Of a stretch of 64,000 nt of DNA, positions 19,793 to 29,520 are shown piece after piece; the stretch's first letter is position 1; every line of letters starts with the position of its first letter. A program made the position numbers and the translations under genes. Origin of the DNA: Herminiimonas contaminans (GTDB lineage Bacteria > Pseudomonadota > Gammaproteobacteria > Burkholderiales > Burkholderiaceae_D). The notes beneath the pieces are model-generated. The model was not told the DNA's origin. It saw only the letters and a list, made by a program, of their open reading frames with translations, and did not search any database. The DNA lies in NCBI RefSeq assembly GCF_015645465.1, contig NZ_JADOEL010000003.1:248001-312000 (forward strand), given 5' to 3'.

Positions 19793-21892
19793 ATGGCGGG
19801 GCAACTTAACCCACACCTCCTTCTAGTCGTACCGCTGGCACCACTTGCCGGCTCTATGATTGCTGGATTGTTCGGTACAAAATTTTTCGGTAACTTGATC
19901 GGTCGCAAGACGTCGCATACTGTGACGATCCTGGGCGTTCTGATTTCTTTCATCTTGTCATTGCACACGATGTCGCTGGTGTTGGATGGTGCGACTTTCA
20001 ATGGCAACCTGTACACATGGATGACGGTCGTCGGGCTCAAGCTTGAAGTCGGTTTCCTGGTCGATAGCCTGACCGCGATGATGATGTGCGTCGTGACCTT
20101 CGTGTCGCTGATGGTGCACATCTACACGATCGGCTATATGGAAGAAGACGAAGGCTACAACCGCTTCTTCTCGTACATCTCGCTGTTTACGTTTGCGATG
20201 TTGATGCTGGTCATGAGCAACAACTTCCTGCAACTGTTCTTCGGTTGGGAAGCAGTGGGTCTGGTTTCTTACCTGCTGATCGGCTTCTGGTACACCAAGC
20301 CAACTGCTATCGTGGCGAACATGAAGGCTTTCCTGGTCAACCGTGTCGGTGACTTTGGCTTCATCCTCGGTATCGGCCTGTTGCTGGCGTACGCTGGTTC
20401 GATGGACTACGCAGAAGTCTTCGCGAAGAAAGAACAACTCGCGACCCTGACCCTGCCTGGTACCGACTGGATGCTGTTGACCGTTGCCTGTATCTGCCTG
20501 TTCATCGGCGCGATGGGTAAATCGGCGCAGTTCCCGCTGCACGTCTGGCTGCCTGACTCGATGGAAGGCCCGACCCCGATTTCCGCACTGATCCACGCGG
20601 CGACCATGGTTACCGCAGGTATCTTCATGGTGGCTCGCATGTCGCCACTGTTTGAATTGTCGGATACCGCCTTGTCCTTCGTATTGATCATCGGTTCGAT
20701 CACTGCGCTGTTCATGGGCTTCCTGGGCATTATCCAGAACGATATCAAGCGCGTGGTTGCTTACTCGACCCTGTCGCAACTGGGTTACATGACTGTTGCA
20801 CTGGGCGCGTCTGCTTACTCGGTTGCTGTATTCCACCTGATGACCCACGCGTTCTTCAAGGCTTTGCTGTTCCTTGCCGCGGGTTCTGTCATCATTGGTA
20901 TGCACCACGATCAGGACATCCGCAACATGGGTGGCTTGCGTAAATACATGCCGATTACCTGGATCACTTCCTTGCTGGGTTCGCTGGCATTGATCGGTAC
21001 ACCGTTCTTCTCGGGTTTCTACTCGAAGGACAGCATCATCGAAGCAGTGCACGCAACCACTCTGTTTGGTTCCGGTTTTGCTAACTTCGCTGTATTGGCT
21101 GGTGTATTCGTTACGGCGTTCTACTCGTTCCGTATGTACTTCCTGGTATTCCACGGTGAAGAGCGTTTCGGTAAAGAACACGCACACCATGACGACCATG
21201 CACATGCTAAAGCTGCTCACGCTGACCACGGTCACGATGATCATGCACATGACGCGCATGATGACCATGGCCATGACGAACACCACGGTCTGGCCCCAGG
21301 TCAGAAGCCGCACGAGTCGCCTTGGGTTGTTACCTTGCCGCTGATCTTGTTGGCGATACCATCGGTATTGATCGGTTTCTTCGCGATCCAGCCTATGTTG
21401 CACGGCGACTTCTTCAAGGGCGTGATCACCGTCAGCGATACACACGGTGCGATGGCTGAGTTGAAAGAACACTTCCATGGCGCAGTAGCAATGGCGATCC
21501 ACGGTGTGTCGACCGCGCCGTTCTGGCTGGCACTGGCTGGTGTTGTGACTGCCTACTATTGCTACATGATCAATCCGCGTGTACCAGCATGGTTCTATAA
21601 GCACTTCCATGCTCTGCACACGCTGCTTGAGAACAAGTACTACATGGACAAATTCAATGAAGTTGTCATCGCTGGCGGTGCACGTCTGCTGGGTGGTGGC
21701 TTGTCCAAGGTCGGTGATAAGACATTGATTGATGGCCTGATTGTTAACGGTAGTGCCAAAGTAGTAGCTTGGTCCTCCCGCGTGATCCGTGTATTCCAAA
21801 GTGGCTACATTTATCACTACGCATTTGTCATGATTCTCGGCATGCTGGGTTTACTGAGTTATTTCGTGATATTCCCGTTGTTCGCCAAATAA
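19793..21892 (+). CDS. nuoL: NADH-quinone oxidoreductase subunit L, with His-rich insert
   Basis: The 699-aa antiporter-like proton-pumping subunit has about 16 helices and the long lateral helix at its C-terminus. Conserved parts include FGWEAVGLVSYLLIGFW, the Lys segment MGKSAQFPLHVWLPDSMEGP and HLMTHAFFKALLFLAAGS. Between helices, residues 463-498 form an insert with 15 His alternating with Asp and Ala, which could bind metal ions. Otherwise it is a typical NuoL. Confidence 0.97.
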   Translation: MAGQLNPHLLLVVPLAPLAGSMIAGLFGTKFFGNLIGRKTSHTVTILGVLISFILSLHTMSLVLDGATFNGNLYTWMTVVGLKLEVGFLVDSLTAMMMCVVTFVSLMVHIYTIGYMEEDEGYNRFFSYISLFTFAMLMLVMSNNFLQLFFGWEAVGLVSYLLIGFWYTKPTAIVANMKAFLVNRVGDFGFILGIGLLLAYAGSMDYAEVFAKKEQLATLTLPGTDWMLLTVACICLFIGAMGKSAQFPLHVWLPDSMEGPTPISALIHAATMVTAGIFMVARMSPLFELSDTALSFVLIIGSITALFMGFLGIIQNDIKRVVAYSTLSQLGYMTVALGASAYSVAVFHLMTHAFFKALLFLAAGSVIIGMHHDQDIRNMGGLRKYMPITWITSLLGSLALIGTPFFSGFYSKDSIIEAVHATTLFGSGFANFAVLAGVFVTAFYSFRMYFLVFHGEERFGKEHAHHDDHAHAKAAHADHGHDDHAHDAHDDHGHDEHHGLAPGQKPHESPWVVTLPLILLAIPSVLIGFFAIQPMLHGDFFKGVITVSDTHGAMAELKEHFHGAVAMAIHGVSTAPFWLALAGVVTAYYCYMINPRVPAWFYKHFHALHTLLENKYYMDKFNEVVIAGGARLLGGGLSKVGDKTLIDGLIVNGSAKVVAWSSRVIRVFQSGYIYHYAFVMILGMLGLLSYFVIFPLFAK

Positions 21893-21918
21893 GTTAGCGA
21901 AATAAAGTAAATAAAAAC

Positions 21919-23409
21919 ATGATGCAGTCAACTTTTCCCCTCTTGAGTCTCGCGATCTGGCTACCAATCGCGTTCGGTGTGTTCATCCTGGCCGTAGGCC
22001 GTGATACCAATCCAAACGCGGTGCGCGTCCTGTCGCTGTTTGGTTCTATCGTCAGCTTCCTCGTGACTTTGCCTATCGTGGCAAAGTTCGACAATGCCGC
22101 TCACGGCATGCAGTTCGTCGAGAAGCTGAAATGGATCGACATTTTCAACATTAACTACTCGCTGGGCGTAGACGGCCTGTCGATGTGGTTCGTCATCCTG
22201 ACTGCCTTCATTACGATTTTCGTCGTGATCGCAGCATGGGAAGTGATTGAAAAGCGCGTGGCTCAGTACATGGGTGCCTTCCTGATCCTGTCCGGTCTGA
22301 TGATCGGCGTGTTCAGCGCATTGGATGGCGTACTGTTCTATGTATTCTTTGAATCGACACTGATCCCGATGTTCATCATCATCGGTGTATGGGGTGGTGC
22401 GAACCGTGTTTACGCTTCGATCAAGTTTTTCCTCTACACTTTCTTCGGTTCGTTGTTGATGCTGGTGGCATTGCTGTACCTGTACTTCAAGTCCGGCCAC
22501 AGCTTTGACATCCTGGCATGGCACACATTGCCGTTGCCTATGGATGCACAGATCCTGATCTTCCTGGCATTCCTGATGGCGTTTGCGGTCAAGGTTCCGA
22601 TGTGGCCAGTACATACATGGTTGCCTGATGCCCACGTGGAAGCACCTACCGGTGGTTCCGTCGTACTGGCAGCGATCATGCTGAAACTCGGTGCATACGG
22701 CTTCCTGCGTTTCTCGTTGCCGATCACACCAGACGCCAGCCACTACCTGTCGGGCTTCATGATTACTTTGTCGCTGATCGCTGTTATCTACATCGGTCTG
22801 GTCGCTCTGGTACAAACCGACATGAAAAAGCTGGTTGCTTATTCGTCGATTGCACACATGGGCTTCGTTACCCTCGGCTTCTTCATGTTTAACGACATGG
22901 CAGTGCAGGGCGGTATCGTACAAATGATTTCGCACGGTTTCGTATCCGGCGCAATGTTCCTGTGTATCGGTGTCCTGTACGACCGCATGCATACCCGTAA
23001 CATCGCTGACTACGGTGGCGTTGTGAATGTCATGCCTAAGTTCGCTGCATTCTTCGTACTGTTCTCGATGGGTAATGCAGGCTTGCCAGCAACCTCCGGT
23101 TTCGTCGGCGAATTCATGGTTATCCTGGGTGCAGTCAAATTCAATTTCTGGATAGGCCTGCTGGCAGCAACCGCTCTGATCCTGGGTGCAGCGTACTCGC
23201 TGTGGCTGGCTAAACGCGTGATCTTTGGTGCTATCACCAATCACCACGTGTCTGAGATGAAAGATCTGAACAAACGTGAATTCCTGATGTTGGGCCTGTT
23301 GGCTATCGCTGTATTGGCGATGGGTCTGTACCCAGCTCCATTCACCGATGCGATGCAAACTTCGGTTACTGACCTGCTGAAGCACGTCTCGATCTCGAAA
23401 CTGAATTAA
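21919..23409 (+). CDS. nuoM: NADH-quinone oxidoreductase subunit M
   Basis: The 496-aa antiporter-like proton-pumping subunit keeps FYVFFESTLIPMFIIIG (Glu of helix 5), KVPMWPVHTWLPDAHVEAP (Lys of helix 7) and KKLVAYSSIAHMGFV. Two ATG codons stand side by side at the start; either gives a normal N-terminus. Confidence 0.97.
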   Translation: MMQSTFPLLSLAIWLPIAFGVFILAVGRDTNPNAVRVLSLFGSIVSFLVTLPIVAKFDNAAHGMQFVEKLKWIDIFNINYSLGVDGLSMWFVILTAFITIFVVIAAWEVIEKRVAQYMGAFLILSGLMIGVFSALDGVLFYVFFESTLIPMFIIIGVWGGANRVYASIKFFLYTFFGSLLMLVALLYLYFKSGHSFDILAWHTLPLPMDAQILIFLAFLMAFAVKVPMWPVHTWLPDAHVEAPTGGSVVLAAIMLKLGAYGFLRFSLPITPDASHYLSGFMITLSLIAVIYIGLVALVQTDMKKLVAYSSIAHMGFVTLGFFMFNDMAVQGGIVQMISHGFVSGAMFLCIGVLYDRMHTRNIADYGGVVNVMPKFAAFFVLFSMGNAGLPATSGFVGEFMVILGAVKFNFWIGLLAATALILGAAYSLWLAKRVIFGAITNHHVSEMKDLNKREFLMLGLLAIAVLAMGLYPAPFTDAMQTSVTDLLKHVSISKLN

Positions 23410-23454
23410 TAAACGCCGCGACCGCGAAAGTAAACGCACAAGAACTGCGACAAA

Positions 23455-24939
23455 ATGAATAATTTGAATCTGATACCCGTCCTTCCTGAAATATTCCTGG
23501 CAATTGCGATTTGCGCAATTTTGCTGATTGACTTGTTTCTGAAGGACGAGAAACGCCACATCACTTACGTGCTGTCGATTATTGCATTGCTGGTTTGCGG
23601 TGTGCTTAGCCTGTCTGACTTCAATACAGGTGCGACTGTCTACACCTTCAACAATATGTTCGTCTCGGATCCGATGTCGAGCTTGTTGAAGATCTGTTCG
23701 TATGTTGCAGTTGGCCTGACACTGATTTACTCGCGCCAATACGGTCTGGACCGTGAAATGGTAAACGGCCGCCTCGGCGGTGAGTTCTACCTGCTTGCGC
23801 TGTTCTCGCTGCTGGGTCAGATGGTCATGATCTCGGCCAACAACTTCCTGATCATCTACCTGGGTCTGGAACTGATGTCCTTGTCGCTGTACGCACTGGT
23901 TGCTATGCGTCGTGACCACGCGGTCTCGACAGAAGCGGCGATGAAGTACTTCATCCTGGGTGCGCTGGCTTCCGGTTTCCTGTTGTACGGTATCTCGATG
24001 TTGTACGGCGCGACCGGTTCGCTCGACCTGACCGAAGTGGCACGTGCTACTGCGGCTGGTACTGTGAACAAACCTATCCTGATCTTCGGCCTGGTATTCC
24101 TGGTCTCTGGTCTGGCGTTCAAACTGGGCGTGGTACCGTTCCACATGTGGGTACCTGACGTTTATCAAGGTGCACCTACATCGGTGACCCTGTTGCTGGG
24201 TGGTGCGCCTAAACTGGCTGCATTCGCAATTACCATCCGTTTGCTGGTGGAAGGCTTGCCAGCACTGGCGATCGACTGGCAGCAAATGCTGACCATCCTG
24301 GCTGTACTGTCGATGGCGATCGGTAACGTTACTGCGATCGTGCAAACGAATATCAAGCGCATGCTGGCGTATTCGACGATTTCGCAAATGGGCTTCATCC
24401 TGCTCGGTTTGTTGTCCGGCGTGGTGGTTGGTGCTGATGGCACCACTACCAACGGTTACAGCGCAGCGATGTTCTACTCGATCACCTACGTGCTGACTAC
24501 CCTGGGCATCTTCGGCGTCATCATGTTGTTGTCGCGTGCCGGTTTCGAAGCTGAAAACATCGACGACTTCAAAGGCCTGAACCAACGCAGCCCATGGTTC
24601 GCGCTGGTTACACTGATGCTGATGTTCTCGTTGGCAGGTGTGCCTCCAGTCGTCGGCTTCTACGCCAAGCTGTCGGTATTGCAAGCTGTATTGAGCACAG
24701 GCCAAATCTGGCTGGCGATCGTAGCGGTATTGTTCTCGCTGATCGGTGCTTACTACTACCTGCGTGTGGTCAAAGTCATGTACTTCGACGAGCCACTGGA
24801 TAACTCCAAGATCGTGGTCAGCAAGGACGTTAGTGTTGCACTGAGCATCAACGGCGCATCCTTGCTGGTGCTCGGCCTGGTGCCGGGTCCTTTGATGACA
24901 GCTTGTGCTGCTGCTATCGTCAAGACGCTCGCGTCCTGA
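23455..24939 (+). CDS. nuoN: NADH-quinone oxidoreductase subunit N
   Basis: The 494-aa antiporter-like proton-pumping subunit is the last complex I gene. It keeps [35 protein letters not shown] and [16 protein letters not shown]. No terminator separates it from the next small gene. Confidence 0.97.
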   Translation: MNNLNLIPVLPEIFLAIAICAILLIDLFLKDEKRHITYVLSIIALLVCGVLSLSDFNTGATVYTFNNMFVSDPMSSLLKICSYVAVGLTLIYSRQYGLDREMVNGRLGGEFYLLALFSLLGQMVMISANNFLIIYLGLELMSLSLYALVAMRRDHAVSTEAAMKYFILGALASGFLLYGISMLYGATGSLDLTEVARATAAGTVNKPILIFGLVFLVSGLAFKLGVVPFHMWVPDVYQGAPTSVTLLLGGAPKLAAFAITIRLLVEGLPALAIDWQQMLTILAVLSMAIGNVTAIVQTNIKRMLAYSTISQMGFILLGLLSGVVVGADGTTTNGYSAAMFYSITYVLTTLGIFGVIMLLSRAGFEAENIDDFKGLNQRSPWFALVTLMLMFSLAGVPPVVGFYAKLSVLQAVLSTGQIWLAIVAVLFSLIGAYYYLRVVKVMYFDEPLDNSKIVVSKDVSVALSINGASLLVLGLVPGPLMTACAAAIVKTLAS

Positions 24940-24950
24940 TCTGTCACTGA

Positions 24951-25256
24951 GTGGATGTCTCGCTTGCCAGCTGGTTTGTGATTTTGTTGGCGCTATTCAG
25001 CGCCAACCTTCCATTCTTCAATGAACGGCTGTTCGCCGTTCTCCCCTTGTCTTCTTCCAGTAAGCCGGTCTGGCTGCGTCTGATCGAACTGTTCGTCCTG
25101 TATCTGGTCGTCGGTTTGGTCGCACGCGGACTGGAATCCCGCATCGGCAGTGTGTTCCCACAAGGCTGGGAATTTTTCGCTGTGACCAGCTGTCTATTTA
25201 TTGTGCTGGCCTATCCAGGCTTTGTCATGCGCTATATGCGCAAGCGTCATCACTGA
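24951..25256 (+). CDS. DUF2818 membrane protein
   Basis: The 101-aa product has three hydrophobic segments (about 6-22, 42-62 and 73-92) and ends in basic MRKRHH. It resembles the DUF2818 family, which in beta-proteobacteria is found just after nuoN; function is unknown. The start is GTG, 11 nt after the nuoN stop, so it is probably the last gene of the nuo transcript and may help complex I assembly or stability (inference from position only). Confidence 0.75.
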   Translation: MDVSLASWFVILLALFSANLPFFNERLFAVLPLSSSSKPVWLRLIELFVLYLVVGLVARGLESRIGSVFPQGWEFFAVTSCLFIVLAYPGFVMRYMRKRHH

Positions 25257-25323
25257 CAGACTTTACTGACATCTTTCCCACATCGGCTTCCTCCCGGCCG
25301 CCGAGTGCCTACCGGAGCTGCAG

Positions 25324-25878
25324 ATGGATAATCACCTTAAAGAAATTCGCATCGACAGCACGCTTGCCTACGACGGTCATTTCCTGAAAGTACAACGCGA
25401 TACCGTGCGTCTGCCGAATGGCCAGCCGACTACGCGTGAGTACATCAAGCATCCAGGTGCGGTAGTGGTCCTGCCTTTGTTTGATGACGGCAAAGTGCTG
25501 ATGGAACGGCAGTTCCGCTATCCTATCGATCGCGTCTTCATCGAATTCCCGGCCGGTAAGATAGATGCGGGGGAGGAGCCGCTGGCCTGTGCAAAACGTG
25601 AATTACTGGAAGAGACCGGTTATACCGCGACTGACTGGCAGTTCGTCTGCACCATACACAATGCAATCGCTTATGCCGACGAGCATCTGGATTTATATCT
25701 GGCGCGCGGCCTGACGGCTGGTGAGCGCAAGCTGGATGACGAGGAATTCCTCGATATCTTTACGCTGGGTGCAGATGAATTACCTGGCTTGATACGCGAA
25801 GGAAAGATCACCGACGTGAAAACCGTGATCGGGGCATTCTGGCTGGAGAAGATCATCAGCGGGGAATGGAAGCTTTGA
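25324..25878 (+). CDS. Nudix hydrolase, ADP-ribose pyrophosphatase type
   Basis: The 184-aa product has a full Nudix box (GKIDAGEEPLACAKRELLEE then TGY), matching GX5EX7REUXEEXGU, which binds Mg and cleaves nucleoside diphosphate-X compounds. The N-terminal strand region (GHFLKVQRDTVRLPNGQ) and HPGAVVVLPL are like NudF/ADP-ribose pyrophosphatase, so ADP-ribose or another sugar nucleotide is the likely substrate. It lies 67 nt after the DUF2818 gene on the same strand and ends at a bidirectional terminator. Confidence 0.85.
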   Translation: MDNHLKEIRIDSTLAYDGHFLKVQRDTVRLPNGQPTTREYIKHPGAVVVLPLFDDGKVLMERQFRYPIDRVFIEFPAGKIDAGEEPLACAKRELLEETGYTATDWQFVCTIHNAIAYADEHLDLYLARGLTAGERKLDDEEFLDIFTLGADELPGLIREGKITDVKTVIGAFWLEKIISGEWKL

Positions 25879-25903
25879 GTTGATCACTATGTGATGCAAA
25901 ATA

Positions 25904-25935
25904 AAAAAGCCGCTGAAAAGCGGCTTTTTGTTTTT
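25904..25935. terminator. Bidirectional terminator between Nudix gene and ETF-QO
   Basis: AAAAAGCCGC/GCGGCTTTTT with loop TGAAAA has A and T runs on both sides of the stem. It lies between convergent genes. Confidence 0.9.
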
Positions 25936-27622
25936 ACATATTCGAATAGTTGGGACCGCCGCCACCTTCAGGTGTGACCCACACGATGTTTTGCGTCGGG
26001 TCCTTGATGTCGCAGGTTTTGCAATGCACGCAGTTTTGCGCATTGATTTGCAAACGGTCGTCACCGGCATCTGTTTTGACGAATTCATACACTCCGGCCG
26101 GGCAGTAGCGTGCTTCAGGACCCGCATACTCTGCCAGGTTAACCTGTACCGGTACATTCGGATCTTTCAGTGTCAAGTGGATAGGCTGGTCTTCGCTGTG
26201 GTTGGTATTCGAGATAAATACCGATGACAGTCTGTCGAAGGTCAGCTTGTTATCCGGCTTAGGATAAGCAATAGGCTGGAACTCGGAGGCTGGACGCAAA
26301 CAAGTGTGGTCAGCGTGTGTGTTACGCAGGGTCCACGGTGCCTTGCCGCGGAAGATGAGCTGGTCTATGCCTACCATTAGAGATCCGGTGTACAAGCCTT
26401 TGCTCATAAACGGTTTGAAGTTGCGTGCGACGTGCAGCTCTTCATGCAACCAGGATTGTTTGAAGGCGATAGGGTAGTCGCTCAACTCATCAGCCTGACG
26501 ACCTTCACCCAGGGCAACGAAAGCCGCGTCGGCCGCCATCATGCCGCTTTTCATCGCCGCGTGGCTGCCCTTGATGCGGCTGGCGTTGAGGAAGCCGGCG
26601 TCGCAACCGATCAGTGCCCCACCGGCAAACACCAGCTTGGGCAGCGATTGCAAGCCGCCCGCAGTGATGGCGCGCGCACCGTAGGAGATACGTTTGCCAC
26701 CGACGAAGAAGCGGCTGATTTCCGGATGCGTTTTGTAGCGCTGGAATTCTTCAAATGGCGATAGGTAAGGATTGTCATAGCCGAGACCGACCACATAACC
26801 GACTGCGACCTGATTGTCTTCCAGATGGTAGAGGAAGGAGCCGCCATAGGTATCGCTGGCGAGTGGCCAGCCTGCGGTGTGGATCACCAGGCCAGGTTGA
26901 TGCAGGGCCGGATCGATTTCCCACAATTCCTTGATGCCGATGGCATAGGTTTGTGGTGCCTTGCCTTCATTCAAATTGAATTTTTCCATCAACTGCTTGC
27001 CGAGGTGGCCACGCGAGCCTTCGGCAAACAAGGTGTACTTGGCATGCAACTCCATCCCCAACTGGAACGATGCGGTAGGCTCACCAGCGCGATTCACGCC
27101 CATATTGCCGGTCGCTACGCCTTTGACCGAGCCATCGTCGTTGTACAGGATTTCAGCAGCCGGGAAGCCTGGGAATACTTCCACGCCCAGTGCTTCGGCT
27201 TGCTGCCCCAGCCAGCGCACTACGTTGGCCAGTGAGACCACGTAATTGCCGTGGTTCTGGAAGCAGGCTGGTAACAGGAAGTTGGGTGTCTTGTAGGCTT
27301 TTTTCTCGCTCAGGAACAGGAAGCGGTCTTCGCTTACAGCTGTATTCAAAGGTGCGCCGAGTTCCTTCCAGTCGGGAAACAGTTCGGTGATCGCTTGCGG
27401 ATCCATCACGGCGCCGGACAGGATATGCGCACCCAGTTCGCCGCCTTTTTCCAGGATGCAGACGGATACTTCAGTATTTTTTTCAGCGGCTAGTTGTTTG
27501 AGGCGTATCGCCGCAGCAAGGCCTGCAGGGCCGCCGCCGACGATCACGACGTCGTATTCCATCGCTTCACGCGGGCCGTATTGTTCGAGCAGGCTGGAAT
27601 CGGAAGTTTGGGTATTGGTCAT
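25934..27622 (-). CDS. Electron-transfer flavoprotein-ubiquinone oxidoreductase
   Basis: The 562-aa membrane-associated flavoprotein passes electrons from ETF (fatty-acid and amino-acid oxidation) to ubiquinone. The FAD-binding VGGGPAGLAAAIR is at about 28-40, followed by ETF-QO regions such as LSGAVMDPQAI and GCDAGFLNASRIKGSH. The C-terminal ferredoxin-like part has four Cys (RYCPAGVYEF and NCVHCKTCDIKDP) for one 4Fe-4S cluster. It is usually named etfD or ETF-QO. The etfAB genes are not in this window. It diverges from an SDR gene. Confidence 0.95.
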   Translation of the reverse strand: MTNTQTSDSSLLEQYGPREAMEYDVVIVGGGPAGLAAAIRLKQLAAEKNTEVSVCILEKGGELGAHILSGAVMDPQAITELFPDWKELGAPLNTAVSEDRFLFLSEKKAYKTPNFLLPACFQNHGNYVVSLANVVRWLGQQAEALGVEVFPGFPAAEILYNDDGSVKGVATGNMGVNRAGEPTASFQLGMELHAKYTLFAEGSRGHLGKQLMEKFNLNEGKAPQTYAIGIKELWEIDPALHQPGLVIHTAGWPLASDTYGGSFLYHLEDNQVAVGYVVGLGYDNPYLSPFEEFQRYKTHPEISRFFVGGKRISYGARAITAGGLQSLPKLVFAGGALIGCDAGFLNASRIKGSHAAMKSGMMAADAAFVALGEGRQADELSDYPIAFKQSWLHEELHVARNFKPFMSKGLYTGSLMVGIDQLIFRGKAPWTLRNTHADHTCLRPASEFQPIAYPKPDNKLTFDRLSSVFISNTNHSEDQPIHLTLKDPNVPVQVNLAEYAGPEARYCPAGVYEFVKTDAGDDRLQINAQNCVHCKTCDIKDPTQNIVWVTPEGGGGPNYSNM

Positions 27623-27783
27623 TGTTTATTGCAGTCTAAATATCTTTCACGCGGAAGCCGATATTGTCCCTTGTTTTAGCGGCAATACGAAGGGCAAAAA
27701 CACGCATTACTGCGCTTTCGTGTAATCATAACGCGTAAGTCATGCATTTTTATTTGCAGTGCGTCAACAATCAGGGGAATTCA

Positions 27784-28560
27784 GTGGGTATAGAAGTCAA
27801 TTTTGAGGGCAAGGTAGCCCTTGTTACCGGTGCTTCCAGTGGTCTGGGTGCACGTTTTGCAAAAGTATTGGCGATGGCGGGTGCGCAGGTCATCTTGGCC
27901 GCACGTCGGGTCGATCGCCTGAAAGAATTGCGCGCCGAGATCGAAGCTGAAGGCGGAGCCGCCCAGGTCGTCAGCCTGGATGTCACTGATTACGCCAGCA
28001 TCAAGTCCGCAATCGCGCATGCCGAAACTGAAACTGGCGCGATTGATATCCTGGTTAACAACTCCGGCGTCTCGGCCAGCCAGCGCCTGGTTGATGTGAC
28101 GCCGGAAGATTATGCCCACATGATGGACACCAACCAGCGTGGCGCATTTTTCGTCGCGCAGGAAGTCGCGAAACGCATGATAACCCGCTACAAAGGCGAT
28201 CCCAAAAAGCAGCACCGCATTATCAACATCGGTTCGGTTGCAGGTTTGCGCGTGGTACCGGAACTGGGTCTGTATTGCATCAGCAAGGCTGCCGTGGTGC
28301 ACATGACCAAAGCGATGGCGCTGGAGTGGGGCAAGTTTGGTATTAACGTTAATGCCATTTGTCCCGGCTATATCGGCACCGAAATAAATGCTGACTATTT
28401 TAAGAGTGAACAAGGCCAACAAGTACTGGAAATGTTGCCACGCAAACGCATAGGAAAACCCGAGGATCTGGATGGTTTGTTGCTGTTGCTGGCGGCTGAG
28501 GAATCGCACTTTATCAACGGTGCCATCATGACTGCTGACGATGGCATGAGCGTGCAGTAA
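27784..28560 (+). CDS. Short-chain dehydrogenase/reductase
   Basis: The 258-aa SDR has TGASSGLG (nucleotide binding), NNSG, Ser in IGSVAG and the catalytic YCISK. A CPGYIGTEIN segment follows the active site. The frame is open from 27742, but GTG at 27784 has AGGGGA placed correctly and starts the protein at MGIEVNFEGKVAL. Its substrate is unknown. Divergence from ETF-QO hints at a role in acyl-CoA or branched-chain metabolism, which is inference only. Confidence 0.85.
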   Translation: MGIEVNFEGKVALVTGASSGLGARFAKVLAMAGAQVILAARRVDRLKELRAEIEAEGGAAQVVSLDVTDYASIKSAIAHAETETGAIDILVNNSGVSASQRLVDVTPEDYAHMMDTNQRGAFFVAQEVAKRMITRYKGDPKKQHRIINIGSVAGLRVVPELGLYCISKAAVVHMTKAMALEWGKFGINVNAICPGYIGTEINADYFKSEQGQQVLEMLPRKRIGKPEDLDGLLLLLAAEESHFINGAIMTADDGMSVQ

Positions 28561-28573
28561 TTCTGATGTCAAA

Positions 28574-28605
28574 GATTTCCATCTGACCGGCTTCAGATGG
28601 AAATC
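28574..28605. terminator. Perfect 13-bp hairpin between convergent genes
   Basis: GATTTCCATCTGA / TCAGATGGAAATC with loop CCGGCT sits between the ends of the SDR and DUF1801 genes. There is no clear T-run, so it is a probable but atypical terminator. Confidence 0.55.
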
Positions 28606-28615
28606 AGTGTTCGTT

Positions 28616-29020
28616 TCATTTCTTCAAGTGGTAGGTCAGGGCTGCGGCTATACAGATAGCCACTGCATCTTGCGGCGGCTCGTCTTCCAGTTTGAGGATC
28701 AGGGCACGGTTACCCTGGAATGCGAAGTCATGTGGAAACATGGTCCGGAACATTGCGACCAAACTGGTCTGGCAATGAAAGTACATTGCGTAGTTCAGTG
28801 GATCCTTTGCTTTCCAGTCCATACGTATCGTCGTGCCCGCCTTGTTTTTTCCGATGTAGGCCGGCTCGCCCCATTTCAGCGATTCTTCCAGTTCACCGAC
28901 CCCGTCCGTATTTTCCGCCGTCTGAAAAATCAGTTCACGCAGGTCTAGCAAGCGCCGACGTGCCTTGGCTGGGTATGCGTCAAATTTGGCCTGGACCTGA
29001 TGATGCGCAAAGGGTTTCAC
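28616..29020 (-). CDS. DUF1801 family protein
   Basis: The 134-aa product resembles the DUF1801 (YdhG-like) family: LLDLRELIFQTAENTDGVGE, then ESLKWGEPAYI, and KDPLNYAMYFHCQTSL. The fold is small and soluble and its biochemical role is unknown. The following leftward gene (29049-29435) is probably unrelated. Confidence 0.75.
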   Translation of the reverse strand: MKPFAHHQVQAKFDAYPAKARRRLLDLRELIFQTAENTDGVGELEESLKWGEPAYIGKNKAGTTIRMDWKAKDPLNYAMYFHCQTSLVAMFRTMFPHDFAFQGNRALILKLEDEPPQDAVAICIAAALTYHLKK

Positions 29021-29048
29021 GATGAAGCGCTCGGTGACGATCAGACGC

Positions 29049-29435
29049 TTACTGCCACTTCCCGCCTTGAGCCTGGCATCCCGATTTGGTAGAGGCTAAA
29101 GTCTTGGGGTCGCGTTTGTAATAGTGGCTGCTTAAAGGTTGCCCAAAGAATCCCACGCAGACGCCTTGTGCCTGGGCCGGGCAAGCTGCCATATAGGTCG
29201 TCTTGGCAGGTGGCCCGCCGAATGCTGCCGTCGCTTGCGACAGGCTATTGCAGGTTTCGACGAATTGCCCATGTGGGATGCCATTGTTTTGCAAACAATC
29301 CTTGATCTCTGTTTTTTCGCCTGCGACGGTGAAGCTGCCTTCCATCAGGCAAGCTTTTTGTTGCGCCATGGCGAGGAGGGGGAAAGCGAGGGTGAATATC
29401 GCAACAAGGCGAAGAGAACCAGGATTCGTGTGCAT
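29049..29435 (-). CDS. Secreted six-cysteine protein of unknown function
   Basis: The 128-aa product starts with a Sec signal (hydrophobic core, LLAMAQQ cleavage region near residue 25). The mature part has six Cys (ACLMEG, DCLQNN, TCNSLS, ACPAQ, VCVGFF and GCQAQ), enough for three disulphides in the periplasm. I do not recognise a family. Its start is not supported by a strong ribosome site. It is leftward, 28 nt upstream of the DUF1801 gene. Confidence 0.6.
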   Translation of the reverse strand: MHTNPGSLRLVAIFTLAFPLLAMAQQKACLMEGSFTVAGEKTEIKDCLQNNGIPHGQFVETCNSLSQATAAFGGPPAKTTYMAACPAQAQGVCVGFFGQPLSSHYYKRDPKTLASTKSGCQAQGGKWQ

Positions 29436-29520
29436 TTATCGGCTCCAGTCTTTGGGCAAAGGAGAAGGGCAGGATACAAGAACGCAGTAGCAAAAGGATG
29501 ATCTCTACTAGCGTTTAATT

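Noticed and set aside
21961-24705. Leftward 914-aa frame opposite nuoM-nuoN
   Set aside because: A very long open frame, but its composition (Gln, His, Arg, Asp-rich) is the antisense of hydrophobic membrane proteins with biased codons.
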